Part shown: positions 24,854 through 36,064 of the stretch, piece by piece | How the letters are laid out: every line of letters begins with the position of its first letter | Position numbering within the stretch: position 1 is the stretch's first letter | Assembly (NCBI RefSeq): GCF_025118155.1 | Contig: NW_026251423.1 | Span: 62,001 to 126,000 of the forward strand | Reading direction: 5' to 3' | Length of the DNA: 64,000 nt | Source: Cokeromyces recurvatus | Lineage: Eukaryota; Mucoromycota; Mucoromycetes; Mucorales; Mucoraceae | Position numbers and translations under genes: made by a program | The notes under the pieces: generated by a model | Database searches by the model: none | Told to the model about the DNA's origin: nothing | Seen by the model: the letters and a program-made list of their open reading frames with translations, nothing else

Positions 24854-26742
24854 ATGGAATGTGTAAAGCTAGAATTAGGTGATTCTAAATCATGGCAAGA
24901 AAATGAAGATTTAGAGGGATCAAATATCGGTTTTAGAACTTATAAAATTCGTTTTTTCGGTTTAACTATTATTGGTCTGTCAAATATTGCTTCTTCATTA
25001 AATTGGTTATCAGTTGCTCCTGTACCAGACCAAGCAGACGCATTCTTTAATAATATTGGATTAAATACTATTAATTGGTTTTCAAACGTTTTCATGCTGA
25101 TTTATTTATTTGCTGGGCCATTATCAAGCTGGATATATGAACACTGGTCAATCAAATTAGGTGTAATATATAAAAAAAAAGAATTTTTTTTCTCCCTTTT
25201 TTAAGCATAATTCGTTCTGATTTCTTTGGTTTATAGTTAGTTATAGGCAGTATTTTACAAACTATAGGTACTTGGTTAAGATATTTTTCTGCATTTATTC
25301 ATAATCCACAAGGCAGATTGGCTTTGAGTTTAATAGGTCAGGTATAGATCTTTTTATTTATTTATTATGATTCATTTTTAAGAAAAAAATAAAAGAAATT
25401 AATAATTATTATTAAAATATACTCAGCGTATTTTTACGTTAGATTATATGTGCTGTTGGCCAACCTTTTATCCTTAATATATGTACACCTGTAAGTTATA
25501 AAATCTCGATGCCAAAAATAAATTAATATACTAATTATATTAGTATGCTGCATTATGGTTTAGTGCTGAAGGCAGAGGTACGGTTTCTATGATGGGTGGA
25601 GTCAGTAAGTATACATAAAATAAAATAAATGAGTATAAATAGGATTAACCTTTTTTTTTTTCTTATTGGAAAGCTAGTTCTATTGGTATGGCAATTGCTT
25701 CACTTATTATTCCTGCTATCGTAACAGATGCTAATACTATGAAATTGGGAGTAAAAATTACAACAATGTATGTATACTATACTAAATCTAATATTCGTAT
25801 AAATATACATGTAGTTCCTTATTATCGCTTGTATCACAACTGGCTTTACTATACCCGTATTTTTCATTCCAAAAAAACCCAAGACGCCACCCTCTTATAG
25901 TGCATCCTCCAGGGATAAATTCCATCTCTCTTTTACTCAATCTCTTTATAAATTATTTATTAATTGGAATTTTTTATTCATCATGTTTTCATTTGGTATC
26001 CTTTGTGGTCTTGCCTCTGCTTTTACATCTCTTTTGACACAAATCGTAAATCCTTATGGTATTAATAATGAAAAAGCTGGTTATCTAGGTGCTGCATTTA
26101 TAGTTTCTGGTCTTATAGGCGCTACTATCACAGGTCTATATATTGATAGAACAGGTCATCATAAAATAATTGTCAAAATTTATGTTCCTATTCTTGGTGT
26201 TTTGTATTTGGCGTTTTACTTTGCTGGTAAAGTACAAATTATATCCTCCTTTTTTCTCTTTCTCTCTTTTTATACTATGTATATAACTTTCTTTCTTTTT
26301 TTAAAAAAAAAAAAAAAAGTAAAAAGTGGAAGCTATAATGCTATAATGGCTGTTTGTGTCCTTCTTGGCTTTTTTACCTTTTCTCTCTTACCTGTTTCTC
26401 TTGAATTATCTGTTGAATGTAAATGACCAATAATATATATGTATATAAAGTTATATGACTAACTTATCTTTCTCTCTTTCTGACTCTTTATTTTTTTTTT
26501 AATTAGCTTCTTATCCAATTAGTGAAGCTATTTCTAGTTCCTTGTTATGGATATGTTCACAAATTTTAGGATTAATTATTTTGATTGTCATGGATGCACT
26601 TCGAAATTCAGATGGTAAAATGACTCGTAGTCTTATCTTTGCTACTTGTATTGTATTCCCTTTGTCTATCTTGACGACCATCTATAATAGCCCTAATAAG
26701 CGACTAGAATTTGAGAAGAAAAATAAGACTCCTAAATATTAG
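24854..26742 (+). CDS. MFS transporter of SLC49 (FLVCR/MFSD7) type
   Basis: This is a 12-helix major facilitator protein, probably at a cell or organelle membrane. About eight exons are read, starting ATG 24854 (MECVKLELGDSKSW). Helix 1 and the following loop read FGLTIIGLSNIASSLNWLSV then APVPDQADAFF. Next come INWFSNVFMLIYLFAGPLSSW, GSILQTIGTWLRYFSAF and AVGQPFILNICTP. Others are AEGRGTVSMMGGVSSSIGMA, FGILCGLASAFTSLLTQIV, and TGLYIDRTGHHKIIVKIYV. These match the SLC49 pattern (W-L-S-x-A-P-V near the start, then N-Q-P-F-like). Animal SLC49 members move heme, choline or ethanolamine; the substrate here cannot be read from sequence. The protein ends at 26742 after a short charged tail. Intron 5 donor placement (TATG|TATAC) is the least certain join. 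Confidence 0.75.
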
Positions 26743-26978
26743 ATACATATATACACATATGTATATGATTTTTTAATAGAATGACTATATAGATACTATT
26801 ATTTATCCCTCTTTGAATAGGAGGATTATGTAATATTAGTAATAATTTTAATTCTTACACTTGATACATGTAAATAATATTTATTTAAATAAATATAATA
26901 GTGAAAGGGAATCAATATATATAAATATATACAAATATATATATTCATATAAATACGTATTTCTTTTCTTTTTTTTTT

Positions 26979-27686
26979 TTAGACAGAACAGGTTATTTTA
27001 TCACATAAATTTAAGAACTTTGTTCTGTCTAATAATTTAAAGAATTGTAATCCAGAAGCCAACTCAATAGCTTGAAGGTCGACTTGAAAACTAGTCAAGG
27101 GAGTACTATTTGCAATAGCCTGATTCGGCAACACAAAGGCCCCGATAGCATATTGTGTAGAACTTAGAGGAACCAAAATGATTTTATAGTAATGAGTAGG
27201 AACAGAGATAAAGGGACTATGAGCACCAATGACGTTATACTCCAACTTATATTTTGTTCCATCCACACTGTGCGGTAAGAAAAGAGGGCCTGTATAGACA
27301 AAAACATCTGAGAATGTACTTGTCAAATCACGACAAAATTTTTCCAAGTAAGCCCAATACTGTTGGTTAAATCCAGCACCTACTTGAGGTGCAATGTTAG
27401 TCATTAAAAAGCTCTCATCCATTGTAGCTTGTGATCTCACGGCATCTGCAGCGGGAGCATGATGACCACGATCATAACCACTGTTGGTGTAATCCTTTGT
27501 CGTCACTCGGAAGAGTAAAGGTATACTGGTGTCAGCTGTAAAACTAGATTTATCGCGAGAGACTCCAGACCCCGCTTTAAGATTATCTGCAGTAAGATGT
27601 TCACCTACCCAATACGGGATACGATCCTTACGATTAAAGCTAGTCGTATAAGCTGTTCTTTCAAGCAAATCAACAACAGGTCCTTT

Positions 27687-27732
<46 letters not shown>

Positions 27733-27965
27733 GTAAAGGAGGGGATATGAAAGAAAATAAACTTGTTTAATATATATAGTTATACGTTTACAACTTAATA
27801 TCACTTACCTGGATTGCCAAATTGTAGAATAGGATTTTCAGTTGTTTGTCTTGCTTTTAAATGATGAACTTGATTCATTCGCAATGGAACAAGATTGTAC
27901 ATGAAGAACATGCCCATAATGAATCCAGCTATAAGCCAGATAAAATGAAATAAAGGTGTACTCAT
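26979..27965 (-). CDS. NUC1: mitochondrial NUC1/EndoG-type nuclease
   Basis: This is a DNA/RNA non-specific endonuclease of the NUC1 family, normally in the mitochondrial inner membrane or intermembrane space. Two exons: 27965 to about 27807 and about 27690 to 26979, roughly 280 residues. The N-terminus (MSTPLFHFIWLIAGFIMG) is a hydrophobic membrane segment with little presequence. Then FGNP-G-PVVDLLERTAYTTS leads into the nuclease domain. The active site is YDRGHHAPAAD, with the catalytic His and a downstream Asn-containing MTNIAPQVGAGFNQQYWAYLE that binds Mg. The usual motif in fungi is DRGHQAPAAD, so the Q-to-H change is minor. The intron contains a 34-base A tract and an 11-base T tract side by side. 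The gene faces the transporter end to end (convergent, ~240 bp apart). Confidence 0.9.
27683..27727. repeat. T11-A34 block in NUC1 intron
   Basis: An 11-base T run directly joined to a 34-base A run, inside the NUC1 intron; on the coding strand this reads T34 then A11. A self-complementary A/T block could form a foldback. Confidence 0.85.
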
Positions 27966-28542
27966 AAATATAGCAAATGAAATATGTGTCGTTAAAACTA
28001 AAAGGGAGAAAGAGGGGAAAGGTGGGACTTTTATATGTATGTAGCTTTGTGTTTTTTTTTTTTTTTTTTTTTAACTTTTTTTTTTAACTTACTTTTTTTT
28101 TAGCTTTTTTTTAAATAAAATTTTTAATGTAGTAAAACAAATGTTTCACATGCTTGTAGACTATGGATGCAATTCTTCAATGGTATAATTCGTTAGAATG
28201 TATAAATATTGGTCATACAAGCATGTACAATGATCTTTAATATTAAATAAATAATCTAGAAAAGATAAATTAATTTATTTGTGTTTAAATGTATATCTGT
28301 ACAAGAAAGTAAAGAAACAGTTAATATGTATATATTAAAAAATGATAGTGCAATATGTAATGTAAATATTTATCGAATAAAAGAAAAAAAAATATGGATT
28401 AATATAGTCAAGTATGTCTATTAAAAAAAAAGAAAAAGCAAAAATAGGAGGGGGGGGGAAGGGATCTGTTGTACAATATTACAAGTTATACATGTGTATA
28501 TAATCTAAAAAGGCGGGAAATAATTGAATGTATTGGGCTCCT
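27966..28542. other. intergenic spacer
   Basis: This separates the NUC1 start from the velvet gene's 3' end. It holds T runs at about 28050-28120, a G run at 28449-28458, and scattered A runs. No gene is evident. Confidence 0.6.
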
Positions 28543-30170
28543 TTAGAAAGGGGAATGAAGAAGAGATCTATTATTATATGATAATTGTATCAGAGAGTCT
28601 GCTGCATCTTTAATTTCTGTTGTATCGTTTTTTTGTCTCTTAAAAATATTACGAATAGGAGGCAACTTGATTTGCTGGTCCATAAAGACAGGTGTGGTTG
28701 TAGTAGGATATATAAAGGATGATGTAGTAGGTAATGAAGATAAATAGCTTATTGGGGAAGAAAACTTATCATAGTTATGATGATGAGGTGGGGAAAGTGG
28801 AGGTAAGGAGATACGAGGAGATGAGAAATACGTCATGATGGGGCTGCCCTCGTTACTGCTGCAACTTTCTGTACCATTGCTTGTGATACTAGTCCTTCTT
28901 TCAAGGCTGGAACAAGTAGCTTGCGTTGATGGGCTATGAACGATAGAACTATGGATAGGTGTAGCAGTATTAGTCAAGGTGTTGTGAGATAGTGTGGATA
29001 AGGCAATAGGTAAATTTTGATTTGTGACGGGACATGAATTAAACTTATTATCCATAGAAAGAGGTACAGGGGCACACACCACACTATTAGGTAGAATTTT
29101 AACATCAGGTTTTCTTTTACGAGAAGTTTGACTCGCTAAGGGATTATTTAACCTAAAATAAAATAAACTAAGTTTGTATTTTTTGTATTTATATATATAT
29201 ATATATATAAGGAATACTATTTACAATTGAGCTCTATTTTCTTTTCGAATTCTTATACGTGCACCCTGGTGAGAGAAAGATCTTGAAAGAAAGGTGGAAT
29301 CCAACATACCAGGAAATTTTTTAGTTGGATAAACGATGAACGGCTCTGTAAATATCGATTGTAAACAAATTGAACCTGTAGTTGTAATTTCAAATAACGA
29401 AAGCTTTAATCTAAAACTTCCTTCAACTTTAACAGATAAATCACCAAAGATAAAAAAGGCACCATCTAAAAAAAAAAAAATGCTTTAATTTTTAAATAAT
29501 TACAGAAAAAAAAAAAAGGAGAAGAGCTTATTTTATTTTATTTTTTACCATTATTATCGATGTCTTTAAGTTTATACATGGAGGAAACAGTTTGGCCAGA
29601 TAAAGCATTATGTGTTGGTGTATATATTTCATTATCATTTATTGGATGAGCCAAGTTAGCACACATAAAGAAATAGGAATTTTGATAGAAAGCACTATAT
29701 GATTTAAGAAAATCAGATAATAATAAAAAAAAAATTGAATTATCAGAGATTAAATGTTACATACTTGGTTTGTTGCGGGGTGGAATTATTATGTTTTATT
29801 TGAATTATAGGGGGAGGATCTATTGGTCGACGATCTACAATACAATAAATGAGAAAAATAAAAAAAAAATTCTTTCTTGAGGCAAACCAAATAAAAAAAG
29901 AAAGTAAAGTACAGAAATAAAAAATGGTGGATACCTACCTCGTTCATTACTTGTACTGATACGAGTATGAATGGGTTGCTGTCTAGCTATTAAAGTATAG
30001 CAGCTATCAAGATAAAATAAAAAAAAAAAAAAAAGATCAGATAAGTTCTACTCGTAACATGTAAAATTTGTTTTATTTAACCCTGGTTATATTTATTTTA
30101 TTTTTTACCTTGAAGAAGATGCAACATCAGAACATGTAGATACGTATCTATAATGGTTGGCTTTAAACAT
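28543..30170 (-). CDS. velvet-domain developmental regulator
   Basis: Velvet proteins are fungal DNA-binding regulators that link light and starvation to sporulation and secondary metabolism. The protein starts at ATG 30170 ([20 protein letters not shown]). The domain opens with [19 protein letters not shown], then the velvet hallmark [17 protein letters not shown]. Later segments are [53 protein letters not shown] and [17 protein letters not shown], ending with [13 protein letters not shown]. About six exons are read, with A/T-rich introns. The tail after the domain (~200 residues) is Ser/Pro/Thr-rich low complexity with no clear domain. Whether it is VelB-, VosA- or VelC-like cannot be decided here. 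It has no clear nuclear signal beyond KRKPD near the domain end. The AGATCTGATAAA word lies about 180 bp upstream. Confidence 0.85.
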
Positions 30171-30401
30171 ATTGCTATTATTATTCTATTTAAAATAGTA
30201 TTCCAATTAAAGATATGGCTCGTATAGAAAAAAAAAAGGAAAAAGGAAAGAGAAACAAAGACAAAAAGAAAAAAAAGAAAAAAAAATATATGTATTACAA
30301 AAGAAAAAATGAAAACAGAGAAAAAGAGGAAGTGGTCGTGTAACCATTAAAGATCTGATAAAGTAAATGGATACAATTTTTTTTTAGACCGGAGTAAACC
30401 T

Positions 30402-30440
<39 letters not shown>

Positions 30441-31968
30441 TATTTCTTCCCCTCTGGTTTTTAGTTAAATTTGATCATCCGATAGATAAAGAAGTTAGAG
30501 AAAACAAACCTCTCCGCCAAAGTCCTATAACAATAAATAGGATTATATCTTCTTTTATAACGACCTTCATTAATAACAACAAGTAAAATAAACCCCTTCC
30601 CCCTTTTTTTTTTCTGTAAAAGCAACCTAGTAGTTTTTACAAATATGTAAACTTTCGAAAAGAAAATTAGTCATCTTTGTAAATTCTTACTGACTAATCA
30701 AATCTTCGGTGTTTACAACAGCATTGAACTGAATCTATTTCTTCTTTTGTGTATTATAAACTTACTTCAGTATAATAATACGTTTAAAGAAATAGTTGGT
30801 TTAAACACTCTAGTCCATTATTATTTCATTTTATTTTTTAAACAAAAAGGAACATATTGTAAAGTAGCTTGAAAGATAAATTTAAAGAGAAAGTTGAAAA
30901 GAGTATCTTTATTTAATAGCCTATAGATACGTTGTTTTAATGATGTTTAATTCATAACTACAATCTATTAATTTGTATTGTTTCAATTATTATTTGTATC
31001 CTATTGTCAGATTAAACAAGTATAAATTATACATTGATTTGAATAGTACTCTTCTCTACTTGATATTTAATAATGACATTTGTTGCCAATTTCTATAGTT
31101 TCATATTTGTTTCAGTTTTTTATTATGAATATAGCAATTACTAATATATACTTTTATACCTAAAATATGCATACAAAAAAAAAAAGGCTATAATGGATAA
31201 AGTAAATCGTATTTTTAATCACTGAGTTATATATAAATACATCTGATAAGTTTTTTTTTTCATATATTTTCTTTTTTAAGCTTTTACGTAGTAGACAAAA
31301 TAATGATAAAATATATTAATTCTACGGCTTATTATTTTCAACTTTTAATACATGTATTATCGTCATAATTTAAATAGCTACATGAAATATATAAAAATGG
31401 TAATAAATCAATTGAAGAATTATAATATCTTTAGGACCATTTTATTACGTGATAAAAGAAAATCGAATCACAAAAAAATGCCACATCTATTGGCCTACTA
31501 GTATCTTCTTTTATTATATGTATAAAAGCAGTCATTTAGTGTAGAGTTTTGATTTTCTTTATTCATTAAATATTCATACACTATCCTATATTGTAGTAGT
31601 GAACAAATTGACGTCTGTTCTAATAGAGAAATAAAGCAAAATAATACATTAATTTCTTAATTATAATCGAATTAATATTTATAAAGCTTTTATAGAAAAT
31701 GCTTAGGTGACTTTATCAATTACATTCATTATACAGGAAAATATGTTGGAAACGATAAATCACTTGCATTATAGAAAATATCACAAGCTTATTTTTTTCT
31801 CTTGTATATTAAAACATGTTCCTTTTCAATAAATAGTATTATTATCAGAATAAACTATATTGTTTTGTCTACCATAGTTTATGTATAGCCCCCTCCTTTT
31901 TTTTTTTTTTTGGTTATTTGCTAAAGGAAGATATATAGGAATACAAAAAAATATAAATAAATTACAAA
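30171..31968. other. intergenic region, velvet promoter side
   Basis: This runs between the velvet gene start and the 3' end of PEX5 (same strand). It contains purine-rich sequence at 30225-30345, the word AGATCTGATAAAG (30351-30363), a T run, a 36-base A run (30403-30438), and then ordinary AT-rich sequence. No gene or RNA is evident. Confidence 0.6.
30351..30363 (+). promoter_or_regulatory. candidate AGATCTGATAAA motif near velvet gene
   Basis: This is a copy of the recurring AGATCTGATA word, about 180 bp upstream of the velvet start codon. A GATA core is present. Binding is inferred only. Confidence 0.3.
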
Positions 31969-34076
31969 TTAAAATTCAAATTCTGGGCGGAATTGGTTCA
32001 AATCTGCTCCAACGATAGCTTTATCCGCTAAATCTCGACGATCCTGTTTATTAAATATTGAAAATTATGAATATGAAAAGACTTATTTACACTTGTTTTT
32101 TTTTAAGTTACCATCATAATAAAAGCTTTTCGTAGCATTTCCCATGAATTATTAGAAACATTTACACCTTCCTCCGAATCTCCATTTCCTCGTTTATGCA
32201 TGGAGAGAGCAGTCAAAATATGTTCTGCAGCCTCTTTATAACATCCTATATTGATACAACTAACACCAATATTATATCGTGCACGTACAAATGATGGACG
32301 TAACTCAAGCGCCTTATGATAGGCATCAATTGCTTCTTCTGAACGTCCATTATTTGCTAATGTAGCTCCCATACGATTCCATAATAAATAATCCTATATG
32401 TATATATATATTAGAATCCCATATCTAGTCTTGAAACTCAATCACTTACATTAGGACGTCCTTTTAATGCAGCAACAAAGCAATCAATAGCTTTATCAAG
32501 ATCTCCACTACCATAAAACAAAACACCTAATCCTACTTGAACATCGGGATCCATCAATTGACCTTCAGGGGCCTGTCTGGCGGCTGTCAAAAATAAATTT
32601 GTCACTCGATCATGGAGTTCAAATGGAGATACAGGTTCAGGTAATGGAGCTCCTGTTAGATGAGGGTATTTTTGAGTAATCCATTTCTCCAATGTTTGAT
32701 ACGCAGCATGATCATAGGACTCATTTGTATAACTAACAGCCAAGGACATGAGTGCTTGTAAATTTCCATGATCTACCTCAATTGCTTTCTCTAATGCTCT
32801 AATAGCAGGTTCCTCCTTTTCATTCTGAGCTTGAACATTACCTAAATGCATCCAAGCCTCAGAAGAGTGAGGATCTTTTTGTACAACAGCCTCAAAGGCC
32901 ATTGCAGCATCACTGAGTGAGCCACCTGAGTCTAATAAACGTAACCCCTCAGTCATTGGATCTGGATGATTCATATATGGATTATTTACTTCAAAGACAT
33001 ATTCGCCTAGATCAGGCTTATAGATACCATTCCCACCATTATTAAAGTTACCAAATTCATCTTCCCAATCATTGTCTTCCTCGGCCATTTGATCACGAAT
33101 ATTTTGCCATACATGTTCAAATTGTTCAAAGGAAGGATCTTGCGCAGTAGCTGCCTCTTCTACTTTACGAGCCATTTCTTCCTCTGAGAGTTGATCAAAT
33201 GATGCAAATTGTTCTTCCCAAGATGTGTTTAGATCAAGACGTTGTTTGCCCTTTTTATTATCTTGTTGAAGATCAAATTCATTAGCCCAATCAAAATGTT
33301 TCTGAAAAGCAGTTTCAAATTCAGCAAGTTGTGCTGGATTCATATTTGTTACTTCAGGATGATTCATAAATTCATCTCTCCAAACTAATGTATTTTGGTC
33401 AATATCAATCTATTACAGCCTTATCCATATATGTATATTTTTTTTTTGGTTAAAATTTACCAGATATGCTCTGAGATGGACCTGCAGCAGCTCTGCTTTC
33501 CATAAATGCCTTTTCCATTGCAGCTTCTTCTCCTGGTGTTAACTCCCAAATCTTTGGTCCCTGTTGTTGATGATGATGATTGAATTCAGTTGTCCAACTT
33601 TTTTCTGGTGCCATTTGACGAATCGTATCCAATTCTCTTTGTAACGCTGAAAATTCAAAATTATTATTATGTATCATTCTTGGTTGTTGTTGCTCTTGTC
33701 CAAAGAACTCGTTTACCATATCTCCTCTTCCTTGAGAAAAACCTGGTCCTAGCTGCCTTTGTGTACGCATCTATGATAAGGAAGGGGGAGGGAAAAAGTT
33801 AAAAAAAAAGGAGGGAAAAGAAGAAATCGAAAACCTTTGTTTATTTTATTTTTAAGATGATCTTTACAGATGACGGTCCAACGTTTTGTTGAGAAGATCC
33901 AGTGAATTGATCCTAATGATGTCAAGAAAAAGTAGTTTAGTAAGTTAATTACAACATCTTTAACTTTTATATAAATATATTATTATTACTCTTTGAAGTG
34001 ATCTATCTTTATTGAATTGCTTCATTATTTGTCCCATAGAGTTAACACCTCCACAAGAATCATCGCCATTCATCAT
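31969..34076 (-). CDS. PEX5: PEX5 peroxisomal targeting signal receptor
   Basis: PEX5 carries proteins with C-terminal PTS1 signals into peroxisomes. The protein is about 630 residues over at least six exons, starting MMNGDDSCGGVNSMGQIMKQ at 34076. Cys-8 is the conserved cysteine that is monoubiquitinated for recycling. The N-terminal half carries the WxxxF/Y-type motifs that bind Pex14/Pex13: WTTEF, WRDEF, WANEF, WEEQF and WEDEF. The C-terminal half is TPR repeats: YVFEVNNPYMNHPDPMTEGL, AAMAFEAVVQKDPHSSEAWM, LGVLFYGSGDLDKAIDCFVA, then LWNRMGATLANNGRSEEAID, and RARYNIGVSCINIGCYKEAA. The conserved Asn of the TPR pocket sits in RYNIGVS. The last exon gives DLADKAIVGADLNQFRPEF. All expected features are present. 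Confidence 0.95.
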
Positions 34077-35066
34077 CTTTTTATTTTATATAGAACTATG
34101 GAATTAGATTTGTTTGTTTCAACTGTATGTAAGACGGTATAATATAATCTCGGATAATATGTGGAAAAAAAGAAAAAGAAAAGAAAATAAAGCAGCATTC
34201 ATTTTGATGACTAAAATAAAATTTGTATTCCTAGATTTTTATTCCCAGTTGAATTTGTGTATGTGTGTGGGGGGGGGAGAAAGGGAGCTATTTAAATAAC
34301 ATGTGAAATAAATAATAATGTATTTTATCAATAAATCAAGATTAGCTAAGTGTAAATTACATTAGCCATATTCTTCATATTAAACAGAGTTTAGTGATTA
34401 CTTGTTATACTATGTCATTATATTCGAGAAAGATTGTACTATTTTGTAAGTTGACTGTAAATTTTACTTTCATTTATAGATGCATACTCAATATAAAGTA
34501 CGCTACAATTTCATATTGTACTCGACTGGAAGCCATCTACGACGCATAATTAAAATATTAGTAATACTACCAAATAGTATGTAGCTTTTTATAATAAACT
34601 CTAATTTTATACTTGTAACATGATATGGACTTTAATACTACTATGTTTAGGTTTATATGGATAATTCGTTAAATCTTTTCTTTTATTATATATGGAATAT
34701 AGAGATTGATTTAAAAGCATTCTGGATAAATATAATTAAGCTGTTGAAAAATAATTATAAAATATATTCATTCTATTTTTACGTACAGTTAGATAAAGAC
34801 GATATCTATAGAAGTTACTAAACTATATAATAAATATATCAGCTGCTTATCTTTATTAATATTTTTGTATAGGTCATTATTGTTAGTGTTTTATTACTAG
34901 TTTTCTTCCTCTATCATAAATTACAGATTTTGCTATCTTATTATATCCTTTAATTACTATTATTAATAAATAGCTTTTTGTTACTTCAACTATTTTCATT
35001 CATATACTTTATGTCTATACAAATAAAAGTGGGTGGATGTATGTATACATTATCATCGATAGTAAG

Positions 35067-35106
35067 AGAAGATCTGATATAATAACCTTATTTGATTTGA
35101 TCTTCT
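35067..35106. repeat. inverted repeat AGAAGATC...GATCTTCT
   Basis: An 8-base perfect inverted repeat (35067-35074 and 35099-35106) encloses 24 bases, overlapping AGATCTGATATA. It may form a hairpin or be a paired protein site. Chance occurrence in AT-rich DNA cannot be excluded. Confidence 0.4.
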
Positions 35107-35418
35107 ATTGACTATACATATTCATTCTACTTTTTTTTTTCTTACTTTTATTATCTTTATTATAAAATTAATTTCATTCTATTGTTATATTATATACAGA
35201 AATTAGCTAATAAATATAATTTTATATATGCATATATGTATATATCTATTAAAGAATGAAAACATGTATTTTTCGTTATTATGGTAATGAGAATAAAGGT
35301 AAATATTTTTACTTAAATAATAGGTCTGCATATATGATATATGTATATTTGTGTGTGTAAGGAAGGCGCTTGTTGTCATAGTAATATAATTCGATGTAAA
35401 TCTATACTTGCATCTATA

Positions 35419-35458
35419 GTTGATAGGTGACAGTGTTTATACATATTCGCCTATCAAC
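35419..35458. repeat. hairpin with 12-bp stem
   Basis: GTTGATAGGTGA (35419-35430) pairs with TCGCCTATCAAC (35447-35458), 12 pairs with one G-T, around a 16-base loop. An ACGCGT site begins at 35457, overlapping the stem end. There is no T run after it, so it does not look like a terminator. It could be a paired regulatory site or an element remnant. Confidence 0.5.
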
Positions 35459-36064
35459 GCGTTATTATTGTAAACTCTTTTTATAGGGTGTCTCACTTGG
35501 GTGTTCGTAAACTAAAAAAAAAACAGTGACAGGAGATTTAAGCTTCTATTTCCCAATGTCTTAATTTATAAAAAAAAAATATGCGTGAAATCAAACTGCA
35601 ATTAACAACCTAAGTTTAAGGCCTTCAAGTTAAATAGGATAGTTGTTAAAACAGTATAATATGAGTCATAAATACATGATTAATGTGTTACATAGTAATA
35701 ACTTTCATTATTAACAGCATTATTACATAATATTATTTCATTTTATTTCCTCAAATAACATATACCTTCCACCAATTAAATTCCTTGTATTACAAAAAAA
35801 AAAAAAAAAAATAGAGTAAATTACCATGGTAAGCCAAAAAAAAAAAAAATCTACCCCTTTTTTTTTCTTTTTCTCTTCTTTTTATTTTTTATTTATATAA
35901 AATATATACACATATAGCTTTCATTTTTCATTTTTTTTTTATCTAAAAAAAAAAGAGAGAGAGAAGAAACTAAATTAAACTTTTTATTCCTATATATTAT
36001 ACCTTATATACAACCAAATATTTGCAAATAATATAAAAAATTTAACATCTAACATAAAAAAAAA

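Larger units (their letters stand above)
34077..36064. other. divergent intergenic region
   Basis: These 2 kb separate PEX5 and the LtrA-type gene, read divergently. They contain AGATCTGATATA at 35070-35081 inside the inverted repeat AGAAGATC...GATCTTCT, a 12-bp-stem hairpin at 35419-35458, ACGCGT at 35457-35462, and A/T-run-rich sequence (35790-36060) next to the start codon. No gene is evident. Confidence 0.6.

Noticed and set aside
35419..35458. hairpin as transcription terminator
   Set aside because: No T run follows and no gene ends just before it.
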